NCBI GenBank assembly: GCA_002372375.1
Contig: DFGJ01000021.1
Coordinates: 62,001-126,000 of the forward strand
DNA from: Ruminococcaceae bacterium UBA3753
GTDB lineage: Bacteria; Bacillota; Clostridia; Oscillospirales; Acutalibacteraceae
DNA length: 64,000 bases
Reading direction: 5' to 3'
A program made the translations under genes and the position numbers. The notes below the pieces were generated by a model. It did not search any database and was not told the DNA's origin. It saw only the letters and a program-made list of their open reading frames with translations. Positions within the stretch are counted from its first letter, which is position 1. Each line of letters opens with the position of its first letter. Below are positions 28,377-38,731 of the stretch, in pieces.

Positions 28377-28523
28377 ACATATAGAAGTGCAAAATGTACT
28401 TTTAGTTTCGCTCACCAGGTGCAGTCATCTGCTCTTGGTTTGTTCCTATTTTAGACGCCTTTTCTGTGTATATTTTTCCCGTCAAGACTTAAACGGCATA
28501 ATTATTTCGAATAATACCTAATT

Positions 28524-29306
28524 TTATATTTGTGATTTTATTTTATCTAGGGCTGTTTTTTCTAGCCGTGAAACTTGAGCTTGACTTATTCCTATTTCTG
28601 ATGCCACTTCCATTTGCGTTTTGCCCTCAAAAAATCTGAGTTGCATAATCTTTTTTTCGCGCTCCGTGAGTTTTTTGATGGACTCTTTTAAGGCTATTTC
28701 TTCAAGCCAGTTACTGTCTTCATTTTTGCTCCCTATTTGATCCATTACATATATCGTGTCTGTACCGTCCGAAAACACCGGCTCATATAGAGAGATAGGT
28801 TCCACTACGGCCTCAAGCGCCAGTATTAAATAATCTTTTGGAATTTGTAAATTTTTAGCTAATTCGTCTACTGTAGGTTCTTTGTTGTTTTTAGCCATCA
28901 AGGTGTGCTTTGCTTGCATCGCCTTGTAAGCAATATCTCTTAGTGAGCGACTCACTCTGACTGAGTTATTATCCCTTAAGTGACGCCTGATTTCACCTAT
29001 AATCATAGGCACACCATATGTTGAAAATCTAACATCCAGCGTAACATCAAAATTATCTATGGCCTTAATAAGGCCTATGCAGCCCACTTGAAATAGATCA
29101 TCCAAGTTTTCGCCTCTGTTGTTAAACTTTTGTATGACGCTAAGAACTAACTTTAGGTTTCCATTAATGAGTTTTTCTCTTGCTAGTTTTTTTTCTTTCT
29201 CATTTCCATTTTTCATTTTCTTTAGGAGTTCAATTTTTTCAGACTCGCTTAAAACTTTTAGTTTTCCGGTATTTATTCCACATATTTCAACTTTCCGATA
29301 GTTCAT
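28524..29306 (-). CDS. sigG: RNA polymerase sporulation sigma factor SigG
   Basis: Late forespore sigma factor. 260 residues starting MNYRKVEICGINTGKLKVL, the unmistakable SigG N-terminus. Region 2: NGNLKLVLSVIQKFNNRGE and LFQVGCIGLIKAIDNFD; region 3: RVSRSLRDIAYKAMQ; region 4: GKTQMEVASEIGISQAQVSR. AGAAGGT precedes ATG 29306. spoIIGA/sigE, which often sit next to sigG, are absent from the window. Confidence 0.95.
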   Translation of the reverse strand: MNYRKVEICGINTGKLKVLSESEKIELLKKMKNGNEKEKKLAREKLINGNLKLVLSVIQKFNNRGENLDDLFQVGCIGLIKAIDNFDVTLDVRFSTYGVPMIIGEIRRHLRDNNSVRVSRSLRDIAYKAMQAKHTLMAKNNKEPTVDELAKNLQIPKDYLILALEAVVEPISLYEPVFSDGTDTIYVMDQIGSKNEDSNWLEEIALKESIKKLTEREKKIMQLRFFEGKTQMEVASEIGISQAQVSRLEKTALDKIKSQI

Positions 29307-29784
29307 AAATATTACCTTCTATCGTTTTGTTTCCACAATATTGATTATTCTCAAAACGAAGAGTTTTAATTCATATATTTTTTAGCAAAATAAAGTCAAT
29401 ATTCTACAACTTTTGTTAAATTAAGATATAGCTTGGGTTTAAAATACAAGTAACCTTACTCTTTTAGGAAGCCAAATCTTAGGTTTATATCTGAAGGAAA
29501 TTCGCTAAGGGGATCAAATATTAAAGAGAGTACTTTGAATCTGGATTAAGAGGGAAAATAAATAATATTTTTATGAAGCTTTCGTAATAATAACAAAATA
29601 TGGTCGAAGTCATTTTTAAAATAAACTTCACAGCTTATGTAGTATTAAATGTTCCTGCTAAAGCGGTGTGTGCATATCGGATAAATTTATGATTAATAAA
29701 TAACTAACTAGATCTGTAGCTCTAATAATTCAAACAAATTTGTGCTATCAAGCCCATTTCGTGGCCAGTTTTTATATTTAAGTG
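29307..29784. other. Noncoding gap upstream of sigG
   Basis: About 480 AT-rich bases; should contain the sigG promoter (forespore sigma-F/G type by family knowledge), which I could not place with confidence. Confidence 0.35.
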
Positions 29785-29813
29785 TTGACATAATGATTTA
29801 TATATGCTAGCAT
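29785..29813 (+). promoter_or_regulatory. Strong sigma-A-type promoter
   Basis: TTGACA (29785-29790), 17-base spacer, extended -10 TG-C-TAGCAT (core 29808-29813). Followed at 29852 by a short ORF with a ribosome site. Confidence 0.6.
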
Positions 29814-29851
29814 GTTGTAGTTATATTTTTTGATGGTGTGGAGGGATGTTT

Positions 29852-29944
29852 ATGGTAGCTATTTTCGATGCTGGTGTTTTCTTAGGGGTATTGCGTCATC
29901 ATCATTGCTTCCATAGACGTTGCCATTTCGCACTTGGAAGTTGA
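29852..29944 (+). CDS. His-rich 30-codon ORF, possible leader peptide
   Basis: ATG 29852 has GGAGGG seven bases upstream and a canonical promoter 40 bases further up. The product, 30 residues ending in TGA at 29942-29944, contains LRHHHCFHRRCH: five His and three Arg within twelve residues. A short, promoter-proximal ORF dense in one amino acid recalls attenuator leader peptides such as that of the histidine operon. The next plus-strand gene, an amino-acid ABC importer at 30847, is 900 bases downstream beyond a repeat array, and no terminator/antiterminator pair was identified. It may be chance. Confidence 0.35.
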   Translation: MVAIFDAGVFLGVLRHHHCFHRRCHFALGS

Positions 29945-30119
29945 TTTATTCTGATTTTTGAGTATTTTCCGTGGCCGTGGTTTCGTCTTATTCTGGGAAG
30001 CTTCTGCCGCGGTGTTTTTCTGGTATAAAAACAAGATTAACGCATGTATATTTTATTTTGAAGTTAAATACATTAGAACTGAGTCTGTGATAGGTTGTTT
30101 GCAGTTTTTAGAGCTTTTA

Positions 30120-30715
30120 GGTACGTTTAGAAGAAGCAAAGGTTGTGTTCTTTAAAAGGATTTGTTAAATAGGTTTTAGCCTTGACTTGTTATAGCAGTA
30201 AAGAAACCGATTTATATTTTGGCGCGAATAATGATGTTTTCAATTAGATTCCTTCAGCTTTAATATCTAGTACTTATGAATTCAATACAAATGTACATCT
30301 AACGAATAACAAGGGGGGCGGACCGACTAAAAGAAGCAAAAGTTGTACTCCTTAAAAAGGTTTGTTAAATAGGTTTTAGCCTTGACTTGTTATAGCAGTA
30401 CAAGATCCGATTTATTTTTGGCGCGAATAATGGTGTTTTCAATTAGATTCCTTCAGCTTTAATATCTAGTATTTATGAATTCAATACAAATGTACATCTA
30501 ACGAATGACAATTGGCAGATCGACTAAAAGAAGCAAAAGTTGTACTCCTTAAAAGGGTTTGTTAAATAGGTTTTAGCTTTGACTTGTTATAGCAGCAAAA
30601 AAGCTGATTTGTGTTTTGGTGTAAATAGTGACGGGCTTTTGTTTGGATTTCTTCCGCTTTAATATCTAGTATTTAAATATACGTCTAACGAATAACGAGG
30701 GGACGGATCGACTTT
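30120..30715. repeat. Three ~200-bp direct repeats upstream of the ABC importer
   Basis: AGAAGCAAA landmarks at 30132, 30332 and 30529 give a 197-200 bp period. Shared blocks include TTGTTAAATAGGTTTTAGCC, GACTTGTTATAGCAG, TTTAATATCTAGTA and the unit end CTAACGAATAAC. Units 1 and 2 are very similar, unit 3 more diverged and shortened. No parent gene is recognised; the first unit begins within a weak 65-codon frame (29958-30155). Confidence 0.9.
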
Positions 30716-30846
30716 GGGCTAGATTCTGTGTCTTTCAACAATAGAGTTTTGTAAAAAAATGAATTAGTAATCTTTTGAGGTAACTTTTTTAGAACTGTAA
30801 GAAAAGGAGATAGTTTTTTTTACGATTAAAAAGAGTGGGGTAGATT

Positions 30847-32310
30847 ATGAAGAATGTTGTTATAATTTTAATATCTTTGTTGTTTATGAATTTTAATAAT
30901 AATAATGTTTGTTTAGCAAAAAATAAAGAAACAATAATTATCGGTTTAGATGCCGATTTTCCTCCAATGGGGTTTTACAACGAAAAAAATGAGATAGTTG
31001 GGTTTGATATTGATCTTGCAAAAGCTGTTGGTAAAGAAATGGGATTTAAAATAGAAGCTCAGCCCATAAATTGGGATGCAAAAGAAATGGAATTAAAAAC
31101 AGGGAAAATAGATGCTATTTGGAATGGGTTAACCTACTCTGAAGAGCGAAATGCAAACATGTTATTAACGAAGCCATATATGAAGACCAAACCTGTTGTC
31201 GTGACAAAAAATGACGCCAATATAAACAAAATAGAAGACCTAGAGGGCAAAACAGTATGTTTGCAAAAAGGCGCGTTAGCGCAAGCATCTTTGATTTCGA
31301 GCGAAGTTTGTAAAAACGCGAAAGATATCTTCTACCTAGAAACCATGCTGGATTGCCTTAACGAAGTAAAGCTTGGTAAAGTAGAGGCAGCGGTCGTGGA
31401 TGAAGTAATTGCCAGATATTATTTAAATATAAATAGCAAAGAAAACTGCTTCAAGATTCTGGAAAAGAATATTCCTGCAGAAGATTATGTTATAGCCGTC
31501 GCAAGAGGTAATGAAAAACTTAAAAATACTATAGAAGAAGGTTTAAATAAAATAGTAAAGTCCGGTGAGGCTGCTAGGATATCTGAGAAATGGTTTGGAA
31601 AAAATTTAGTCTGCTTTAATGAAGAAGATCAGTCAGCAAAAAAGATCACTGCAGAATCAACTAAAGAAAATAGTGACGTATTTAATGGAATTTTTAGTGG
31701 ATTATTAGTAACTTTAAAGTTATTCTTCGCTTGTGTTCTTTTTTCCATACCTCTTGGATTACTGATTTGCTTAATAAGAAGACGCAATATAAAAATTTTA
31801 AACGCTATTATTGATCTTTATACTCTAGTAATTAGAGGCACTCCACTTCTTTTACAAATATTTTTTATATTTTATGGTTTGCCCCTGCTATTGCCAGCTA
31901 TGAAAATAAGTAATCGATTTTTAGCAGGATCGGTGGCATTTATTATAAATTACACAGCTTACTTTAGTGAAGTATTCAGAGGCGGAATTAATAGCATACC
32001 GATTGGGCAATGGGAAGCAATAAAAGTACTTAGAATCCCTAAATTTAAAGCCATAGAGAAAATAATAGTTCCACAAAGTTTAAAAGCATGTTTGCCGTCT
32101 ATATGTAATGAGGTCATAACTTTAGTAAAAGATACAGCACTTATTTTTACAATTGGCATTGTCGACCTTCTGAGTGCAACAAAAAATGCCGTGAATATAA
32201 GTGCTAATGTCTCTATTTATGGAGTAACAGCTGCAATTTATTTATTTATGTGCTGCATATTAAATATCATATTTAAGTTATTAGAAAAAAGATTTAACTA
32301 TAAAAGCTGA
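30847..32310 (+). CDS. Polar amino acid ABC transporter, fused substrate-binding protein and permease
   Basis: A GlnP-type fusion of 487 residues. Residues 1-24 are a signal peptide/anchor; 28-250 form a family 3 solute-binding domain (IIGLDADFPPMGFYNEKNE; GFDIDLAKAVGKEMGF; WNGLTYSEER). Residues 280-487 form the permease with several membrane helices, TPLLLQIFFIFYGLP, and the ATPase-docking EAA loop (GQWEAIKVLRIPKFKAIEK). It imports a polar amino acid such as glutamine, or cystine/arginine; the specificity is not readable. ATG 30847 has GGGG six bases upstream. The ATPase partner follows at 32588 after a 277-base spacer. Confidence 0.9.
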   Translation: MKNVVIILISLLFMNFNNNNVCLAKNKETIIIGLDADFPPMGFYNEKNEIVGFDIDLAKAVGKEMGFKIEAQPINWDAKEMELKTGKIDAIWNGLTYSEERNANMLLTKPYMKTKPVVVTKNDANINKIEDLEGKTVCLQKGALAQASLISSEVCKNAKDIFYLETMLDCLNEVKLGKVEAAVVDEVIARYYLNINSKENCFKILEKNIPAEDYVIAVARGNEKLKNTIEEGLNKIVKSGEAARISEKWFGKNLVCFNEEDQSAKKITAESTKENSDVFNGIFSGLLVTLKLFFACVLFSIPLGLLICLIRRRNIKILNAIIDLYTLVIRGTPLLLQIFFIFYGLPLLLPAMKISNRFLAGSVAFIINYTAYFSEVFRGGINSIPIGQWEAIKVLRIPKFKAIEKIIVPQSLKACLPSICNEVITLVKDTALIFTIGIVDLLSATKNAVNISANVSIYGVTAAIYLFMCCILNIIFKLLEKRFNYKS

Positions 32311-32587
32311 AGCGATAGAGATACCGCCATTTTGTTTTCACATCGTTTTTCTGAAGTGCAAGGAATCTACAGTAAGATGTTCATATTAGCAAGAGTGTCG
32401 TCGTAGAGTATGAATTAATAGGGAGCATCATCGTGCAAAGATTATTAAGTAAGGGGCAAGTTATGTCAAAAGTAAGAAAATTAAATGTAAAAAATTTAGA
32501 TCCATTAAAAAGATAGAAACATGGCACTTACAAAACATTTTTTAATAAAAAATCTTTAATTATAAATATAAAGGATACAAAGCAGAT

Positions 32588-33217
32588 ATGAACATTATTG
32601 AAGTTAAGAATCTAAGTAAACAATTTTTAAATAAGAACATATTTCGCGACTTTAATTTTAGTGCTAAAAAAGGTGAAATAACTGCAATAGTAGGGCCGTC
32701 AGGGCAAGGAAAATCAACGTTTCTGCGAATCTTGGTTGGTCTTGAAAAGGCAGATAACGGCACCATACAGATAAATGGCAAGAATTTATTGAAGGATGGC
32801 GTGTACAACAATGATCGAAAAGAAATTAGTGATATTTTTAAAGACATTTCTATGGTCTTTCAAGAACACAATCTGTTTTTTAATTTAACGGTCATTGACA
32901 ATCTAAAAATAGTAAAGGAAGATATGAGAAAAATAAACAATTTACTAGAGGATTTCGGCCTTGCAGGCAAGGAAAACTTGTTTCCAGCAGAACTTTCTGG
33001 TGGACAAAAGCAAAGGCTTTCTATAATTCGTTCATTGCTACTGGATCCAAAAATTATATTATTTGACGAACCCACATCTTCTTTGGACAGTGAAAATCGT
33101 GTAAAAATTGCAAATATTTTAAATAAGTTAAAAGAAGACTCTTACACAGTGGTTGTCGTCACTCACGACGAAAGGCTACTGAATTTGGTTGACCCAATTA
33201 TATATCGCATAAAATAA
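32588..33217 (+). CDS. Amino acid ABC transporter ATP-binding protein
   Basis: 209-residue GlnQ-type ATPase, slightly shorter than the usual ~240. Walker A GPSGQGKST (about 36-44), Q-loop MVFQEHNLF, signature LSGGQKQRLS (about 138-147), Walker B IILFDEPTSSLD, and the H-loop VVVVTHDE. It energises the fused binding-protein/permease upstream. AAAGGA lies 11 bases before ATG 32588. The 277-base spacer, long for such pairs, contains an 18-codon ATG frame at 32463 with an AAGGGG site, probably meaningless. Confidence 0.9.
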   Translation: MNIIEVKNLSKQFLNKNIFRDFNFSAKKGEITAIVGPSGQGKSTFLRILVGLEKADNGTIQINGKNLLKDGVYNNDRKEISDIFKDISMVFQEHNLFFNLTVIDNLKIVKEDMRKINNLLEDFGLAGKENLFPAELSGGQKQRLSIIRSLLLDPKIILFDEPTSSLDSENRVKIANILNKLKEDSYTVVVVTHDERLLNLVDPIIYRIK

Positions 33218-33892
33218 GAGATAAATTAACGGCTTTAAATCGTCATTTTCCCAGGCATATCACTGTGGCAGTATTAAAAAGATAAGTCACAGCATCCTGG
33301 ACTTTAATTCCAAAAAAGCTTACAAAAAACGATACTATTTTTGAACTATCCTCTTTGAATCTTATAGCACTTCAACTTTTAATATTTAGCAATTTTAAAC
33401 GCTACGTTCGCCGTTTTATCTGTAGTACCTAGCCGTACTCGCTTTACTAATTACAGTCCTTGACGGTTGAATTTTCTCGAATTTTTCTTGAACAACTTCA
33501 AGATGTTCTTTAGATAGTCTATATCTTCAAATTCTTTGTAACCGACATAGTGGATACCGGCCTCATTTATACAGGTAACAAATCCGAATGTCACACAGGC
33601 TAATCACATAGGAACAGAAAGGAGCGAAGTCATGTAGAGTAAAGTAGGACAAACGCGATACAGTAAAAATTACCTTAAGCAAAACAGCACAAACAGCCAA
33701 ACATGGTAACCACGGACTAAATCCGTCGATTATTTAAGGCTCAGCAACTATTGAAGTGTTACCAAAAAAAGACATCAAACACTCGAAGCGATGCTCACCT
33801 CAAAGCTTCAAAAAATCAAAAAACCAACGGACACTTGTAATCAAATACTAAAATGCCTTTCCACCCAAATGCTCGTATCGCGGCTTTACCTA
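33218..33892. other. Noncoding gap
   Basis: About 675 bases between the convergent ABC ATPase and mreB genes. No supported ORF or repeat. Confidence 0.4.
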
Positions 33893-34930
33893 CTAAACAA
33901 CACGTGCCCTCTCCTTTCTTACTTTGCTTACCTTTATGCTTCCCACTTCTAGCCTTTTGCCAGTACCTACGGCTACACAATCTAAAGGATTTTTTGCTAT
34001 AGTAACATTTATACCAGTATTCTCATTAATTAGACGATCCAAACCAGGGAGGAGTGCACCGCCTCCGCTTAAGGTTATACCACTGTTTATTATATCTCCG
34101 GCAAGCTCCGGTGGAGTTAGCTCCAGAGCAGAGCGTATGGCATCTATTATGGTTTCCAAACTGTCTTTCAGGGCGCCCCTAACCTCACCAGAGTAAATAT
34201 CTATGCTTTTGGGCAAGCCATCTAACATATTACGTCCTTTTATAGTTATACTCTTTTCTTCGTCTCCTAAATCGTAAGCTGAACCGATCGTCATCTTAAT
34301 GTTTTCTGCCGTTTTTTCACCTACCAACAAGCTGTATTTACGTTTTATATAACTGGCTATAGCTTCATCAAATTTATTTCCTGCTACTTTCACAGAACAA
34401 GAAGTCACTATGTCTCCCAAAGATATAACAGCTATTTCAGATGTTCCACCACCAATATCTACTATTATGCTTCCAACAGGCTCGGCCACCGGGAGCCCAG
34501 CACCCAAAGCAGCCGCCATAGGTTCGCACATAAGCTCAACGTCCCTCGCACCGGCTTGCCTAGCAGCATCTTCAACAGCCCTCTTTTCAACTTCTGTAAC
34601 TCCAGACGGCACGCATATAACAATCTTTGGTCTCCAGCCAAAAAAACCTATCCTGACTATTTTTTTTACAAAATACTTCAACATAGCCGCCGTCACTTCA
34701 AAGTTAGCTATAACACCGTCCCTGAGGGGTCTTACAGCGACTATTGAACCAGGAGTCTTACCTATCATCTTTTTTGCCTCAGACCCAACCGCTATAACAG
34801 CATCCTTGCTTACATCAACAGCAACGACCGAAGGTTCCCTTAAAACTATTCCTTTGTTTCTTAAATATACCAAGGTATTTGCTGTGCCAAGATCTATACC
34901 GACATCTTTCGTTTTAAACAATTTAACCAA
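33893..34930 (-). CDS. mreB: Rod shape-determining protein MreB/Mbl
   Basis: Actin homologue that guides lateral wall synthesis. 345 residues with phosphate-1 GIDLGTANTLVY (about 11-22), phosphate-2 DIGGGTSEIAVIS (about 163-175) and adenosine motif LSGGGALLPGLD (about 290). TTG 34930 is the start, with GGAAGGA six bases upstream, followed by the expected KLFKTKDVGIDLG. mreC and mreD are not adjacent, so this may be a stand-alone MreB/Mbl paralogue. Its presence implies rod-shaped cells. Confidence 0.93.
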   Translation of the reverse strand: MVKLFKTKDVGIDLGTANTLVYLRNKGIVLREPSVVAVDVSKDAVIAVGSEAKKMIGKTPGSIVAVRPLRDGVIANFEVTAAMLKYFVKKIVRIGFFGWRPKIVICVPSGVTEVEKRAVEDAARQAGARDVELMCEPMAAALGAGLPVAEPVGSIIVDIGGGTSEIAVISLGDIVTSCSVKVAGNKFDEAIASYIKRKYSLLVGEKTAENIKMTIGSAYDLGDEEKSITIKGRNMLDGLPKSIDIYSGEVRGALKDSLETIIDAIRSALELTPPELAGDIINSGITLSGGGALLPGLDRLINENTGINVTIAKNPLDCVAVGTGKRLEVGSIKVSKVRKERARVV

Positions 34931-34987
34931 CTGAGTTCCTTCCTTACTGTCACAAACATTTTATTCTGAGGCAACAATACCAGGGAG

Positions 34988-35016
34988 AGTATAGCACAAC
35001 AATCGAAACTGTGTAA
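34988..35016 (-). promoter_or_regulatory. Promoter of mreB
   Basis: Minus strand: TTACAC (35011-35016), 17-base spacer, extended -10 TG-C-TATACT (core 34988-34993). About 50 bases upstream of the TTG start. Confidence 0.6.
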
Positions 35017-35355
35017 ATATATATTGTTGCTTTTCGAAAACATTAAATCCAAGATGACTAAAAAGCACAAGGCAAAAAAGTATTTACTTTAAAACCTAAA
35101 AAATTAAACGGTCGCCGCAAAGTAAGCTTAAGTGGACAGGGAAGTAATTTAGATTTAACGCTTCTAACTCTTTACTATGATTTAGATCTAACAACTCACT
35201 CAAGTTTTATCTATAAAGCTGTTTTTACTTCTGCTAGCACTGTGACGAGATTTCTTAAATTTATTGAAGAAATGATCAGTAACCTGCTTAACAGCCAAAA
35301 CAGCTGCAGTAGCCCAGCCGGTTACCAGTACTACTATGCTCTTCCGGTTGCTTTC
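35017..35355. other. Noncoding gap
   Basis: About 340 bases between mreB and the frameshifted secreted-protein gene. No supported feature. Confidence 0.4.
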
Positions 35356-36353
35356 TCATTTTGGAATACAGTTACTCTTTGGAATGAAGTGTTTCTTAAA
35401 TTCTGGATTATCAGCCAGATGCTTTTTAAAACCTGTAGCCGCGGGTAGTTCTATATGATCCTGGCGTAACAGCTTTTCAACAAAATCTGCAACCTCTTTC
35501 TCTGCTTTGTCCATCATAGAAATCAGAGAGCCGGTACTCACATCAGGCTTATTTAATCTTTTAAATAAGTTAATAAACTCTTGCGTATTATCGTCAGGGT
35601 CATCAAAAGTATTTACACCAAAAAATCCCAACTGGTTTAAAGTAGAGTAAAACTCTGGAAATGTCCTCTTCTGTTTAGGGCAAAAAGTACGTCGCAAAAA
35701 AGCCAACTCTTCTTCAGTGAAGACAGCACTCTCTGAATCGAGCTTTTTCTTTAATACTTTCCCACAAAGCTTACCAGCAAAACTTTTGTTTCCTTTTTTT
35801 ATTTTTTTCAAATCTTCTTTTAATACAGAAGTTAGTAGCCTGTCGCCATTAGAAATATGGTCAAAAATATAGTCAGAGTCAAGCTGATACCGTACGTTAC
35901 GAAGCAAATCAGAATCATCACTTTTAAATATATCGAATTCCGATGTGAAATAAATTAGCAAAAAAGCGCCTCATTAGCGCTTACGTGGTAATTAGCATAT
36001 CCCAACTTTTTCTTAGCGAATTCACTCAAGTATTTATCTAACTCTTTTAGGTAAGAAAAATCCTTAATGCTTCCACCCTTGGATTCAACATAAGAACCTC
36101 TAAAGTAAATTCTAGGCTTTTTTTCGCCATCCATCAATCTACAAACAAACGCTGGAGCTTCGATTTTAACTTCTGAACCACTCAAATAAAAATTTCCCAC
36201 CTTGTCGCAAGGTTCGTCGAGACAGTATCTTTCATCTTCCAGCCGAATGTCTTCAAACTTAGGATACTTACCGTCCTCGGCCTGCACAACTGAACTTGCA
36301 GCGAGGCTTCCAAACACTCCAAGACAACAAGTGGACGACAAAAACTTTTTCAC
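35356..36353 (-). pseudogene. Secreted hypothetical protein, frameshifted at a T6 run
   Basis: From GTG 36353 (GAGGTTG site) a frame of 132 residues begins with the signal peptide MKKFLSSTCCLGVFGSLAAS and ends at 35955 just after CTTTTTTGC. A second frame, open to 35356 (201 residues), overlaps it at that T6 run and continues as charged helical protein (KDDSDLLRN-like composition, LTSVLKEDLKKIKKG). One extra or missing T would join them into one ~330-residue exported protein. No known domain is recognised. Both halves look coding, so the lesion is recent, variable, bypassed by slippage, or a sequence error. The signal peptide matches those at 56680 and 57685. Confidence 0.65.
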
Positions 36354-36745
36354 AAAACAACCTCAGATCACTTTAGAGCTGAGATTGTTATACAGTATTG
36401 CAAAAAATTATGCAAGCTTAACTCAACCAAGCCAAATGTATTTAGCTGAACGTGTATTTTGTGGAGTTAGAAGAGCAGCATTTATTAGTCTTATTTTCAT
36501 TAAGTGTAGTTACTTTTTATATATATAACTAAATTTGTAAAATTTTAAACAAAAGTATTGATTGTTTTTTCTATCTTTTAGTCTGAGACCTCACTCGGCT
36601 ATTACATATGCGCTACTTTTTTGTAGATTGCATTTTATTATAATTTTAGTGAAATCTTTTGAAACAGGTCTTTTATTTTGTTGTTGCAACTTAGTTAAGG
36701 ATATTTTAAAATATAGATAATACTTTTGGATAGTGGTACATAGAG
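36354..36745. other. Noncoding gap between divergent genes
   Basis: About 390 AT-rich bases; no ORF supported. Should carry promoters for both neighbours. Confidence 0.4.
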
Positions 36746-37807
36746 ATGGATATTTTAAAAAGAGTTTTTGGATTGTTTTTAATTTTTCTTATAGCTTTCG
36801 TTTTTTCTGCGTGCAAAAGCAAAGTTGATACATCTTGGTTAATTAAGTACGACGGTAAGGTTATGCCGATTGGGATTTTTAAGTATTACCTGAAGGAATC
36901 ATACAATAAAGCTGTAGATATTTTGACGGCAGCGGGGGCTTACTCTCAGGAAAGCACAAATGACAGTATAGCAGGTAAAAGTTTCGACTCCTGGATTAGG
37001 GATGATGCCGTAAATTCATGCAAGGATCTGATTGCCTTGGAGTCGCTATTCAATAGTGAGGGGCTATCCTTCAATGAGATGGAAAACAGTGAAATGAAAG
37101 CGAATGCAGAAAATATTCTAGCAACTATATCGCAAAATTTAGAAAAAAATTATTTAAGCTTAGAAGATGTGAAGAGGGCGTATTCTGAGTGTAAAGCAAT
37201 GTACAAAAAACTTTTTGATCACTACTATAAAAAAGGTGGTTCAAAATTTGTAACAGATGATGCCTTACTTGAATACTATAAGCAGAATTATGTTTCTTAT
37301 TCCATGGTGACAGTTTATCCGTTCGTGTTTTCAGAATCTTCCGGTGTTGAAAGTGGTAGTAATATTAGTTTGGACCAACTGAATAAGACAAAATCTATTG
37401 CAGAGGACTATGTTAATCAAATCAATGCTGGTGAGAAGACACTTTCCGATGTTTCTAATACCATCAACGAAAGGAGCGGAAAAGAGTTGGGGCCCCCTAA
37501 TGTCGAAACTGTAAACCTCGATAGTGCTAATGTCCCAGAGAACATTTTAATTAAGTTGAAAGCACTAGATGTAGGAAAAGCTGACTATGTGCAGGTAGAT
37601 GATTTTTTTGTAATTTTGTATAAGCTGAACATTAACGACAGTTTGCCTGATCTTGGTAAGGAAGATGTAAGAGACGATGTACTGAACTGTATGAAGCAGA
37701 ATGAGTTTTACGATATTTTGGCAGAGACGAAAAGAAATATTAGATTTGAAGTAAATGCAGAGTTTTTAAATAGCTTCGTTCCCAAAAATATTTTTAAAGA
37801 TTCTTAG
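36746..37807 (+). CDS. Lipoprotein, SurA/PrsA-like chaperone fold suspected
   Basis: 353 residues with a lipoprotein signal peptide whose lipobox is FVFSAC (Cys 23). The mature part has an N-terminal helical region resembling the SurA N domain (YKKLFDHYYKK, DDALLEYYKQNYVSYSMV) and a later segment (AEDYVNQINAGEKTLSDVS, then DVGKADYVQVDDFFVILYKL) laid out like a parvulin-type PPIase domain. No complete active-site set can be confirmed. Best guess: an extracytoplasmic foldase or chaperone of the PrsA/SurA kind, anchored by lipid to the membrane. Stands alone. Confidence 0.65.
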   Translation: MDILKRVFGLFLIFLIAFVFSACKSKVDTSWLIKYDGKVMPIGIFKYYLKESYNKAVDILTAAGAYSQESTNDSIAGKSFDSWIRDDAVNSCKDLIALESLFNSEGLSFNEMENSEMKANAENILATISQNLEKNYLSLEDVKRAYSECKAMYKKLFDHYYKKGGSKFVTDDALLEYYKQNYVSYSMVTVYPFVFSESSGVESGSNISLDQLNKTKSIAEDYVNQINAGEKTLSDVSNTINERSGKELGPPNVETVNLDSANVPENILIKLKALDVGKADYVQVDDFFVILYKLNINDSLPDLGKEDVRDDVLNCMKQNEFYDILAETKRNIRFEVNAEFLNSFVPKNIFKDS

Positions 37808-38600
37808 ATTTGAGTGATAATGCACTAAAATGCAGAAATTCTGGTTAGCTTGTTTGTAGCTTTAGTGGCCACGCATGATAGTGGCGGGACTTAAAACGTT
37901 TTGGCTACATTGCTGATTTACTTATTTTTGGGGTTGTCCATAGATGTTCCAGGTTGAGATATATTTTTGGGGCACGTTTTTTGAATTATTCTCTTAAAGC
38001 ATAACTATATAGTGGAACATTGAATTTTGCTACCCTTTGGCTGTAGTATTTTATTAATAATATATACTGTGCCTGAATTTAGCGCCTTTGTATGTTAATT
38101 TTTGTAGTTATACTTATGTTATTTGTTGTATTTCGTTAAAAAAATTTATATAGAACTTTTCTTAAAGAGCATACATGCTACAAATTTTTTAATATATTAT
38201 CAAAATATAATACCATGTTTATATTACAATATACTTCTCGAGAGTCCCTCTGTTTTTCACTTTCTCAACTCTGCGAAACGAGTTTTTAAATCAATTTTTA
38301 CTATCTTATAAGATCTTACTTTTGAGCAAAACTGTATTAAATTGTTCTGGTTTTATTTTTATATATTTAATTCTAATATAAATTGTTAATGTGATTATTT
38401 TTAAGCATTTTAGGGAAAATATATATATCATTTTTATGGTAAAGATGTACTTGGTTTGATGTTTTAGGTTAGGATTTTTTATGAATATTTTCAGTACTTC
38501 AGTTTCGACATTATAACGAATGTTTGGGATTTTTAACATCGCTGATATAAACAATAACGACTTAATTATATGGAAATAAAGGATGATTTTATATTTAAAA
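37808..38600. other. Noncoding gap upstream of fusA
   Basis: About 800 very AT-rich bases without a supported gene. Confidence 0.4.
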
Positions 38601-38629
38601 TTGATTTATTTTATATTAATGGTTATAAT
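38601..38629 (+). promoter_or_regulatory. Promoter of fusA
   Basis: TTGATT (38601-38606), 17-base spacer, consensus -10 TATAAT (38624-38629). The leader to ATG 38732 would be about 95 bases. It shows that fusA has its own promoter rather than belonging to an rpsLG-fusA operon. Confidence 0.75.
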
Positions 38630-38731
38630 GCAGTGCGATGTTTTATGTAGAAAGCTGGAGAATTATTTTCTATATAGTTTTTTTCTATCAGCAAATTTAA
38701 AGTGTAATGGCTAAGAAAGGATTGGTTTTTT

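Noticed and set aside
32463..32516. 18-codon ATG frame (17 residues) with AAGGGG site between the importer genes
   Set aside because: Too short and generic (Lys/Asn-rich) to support; no conservation evidence.
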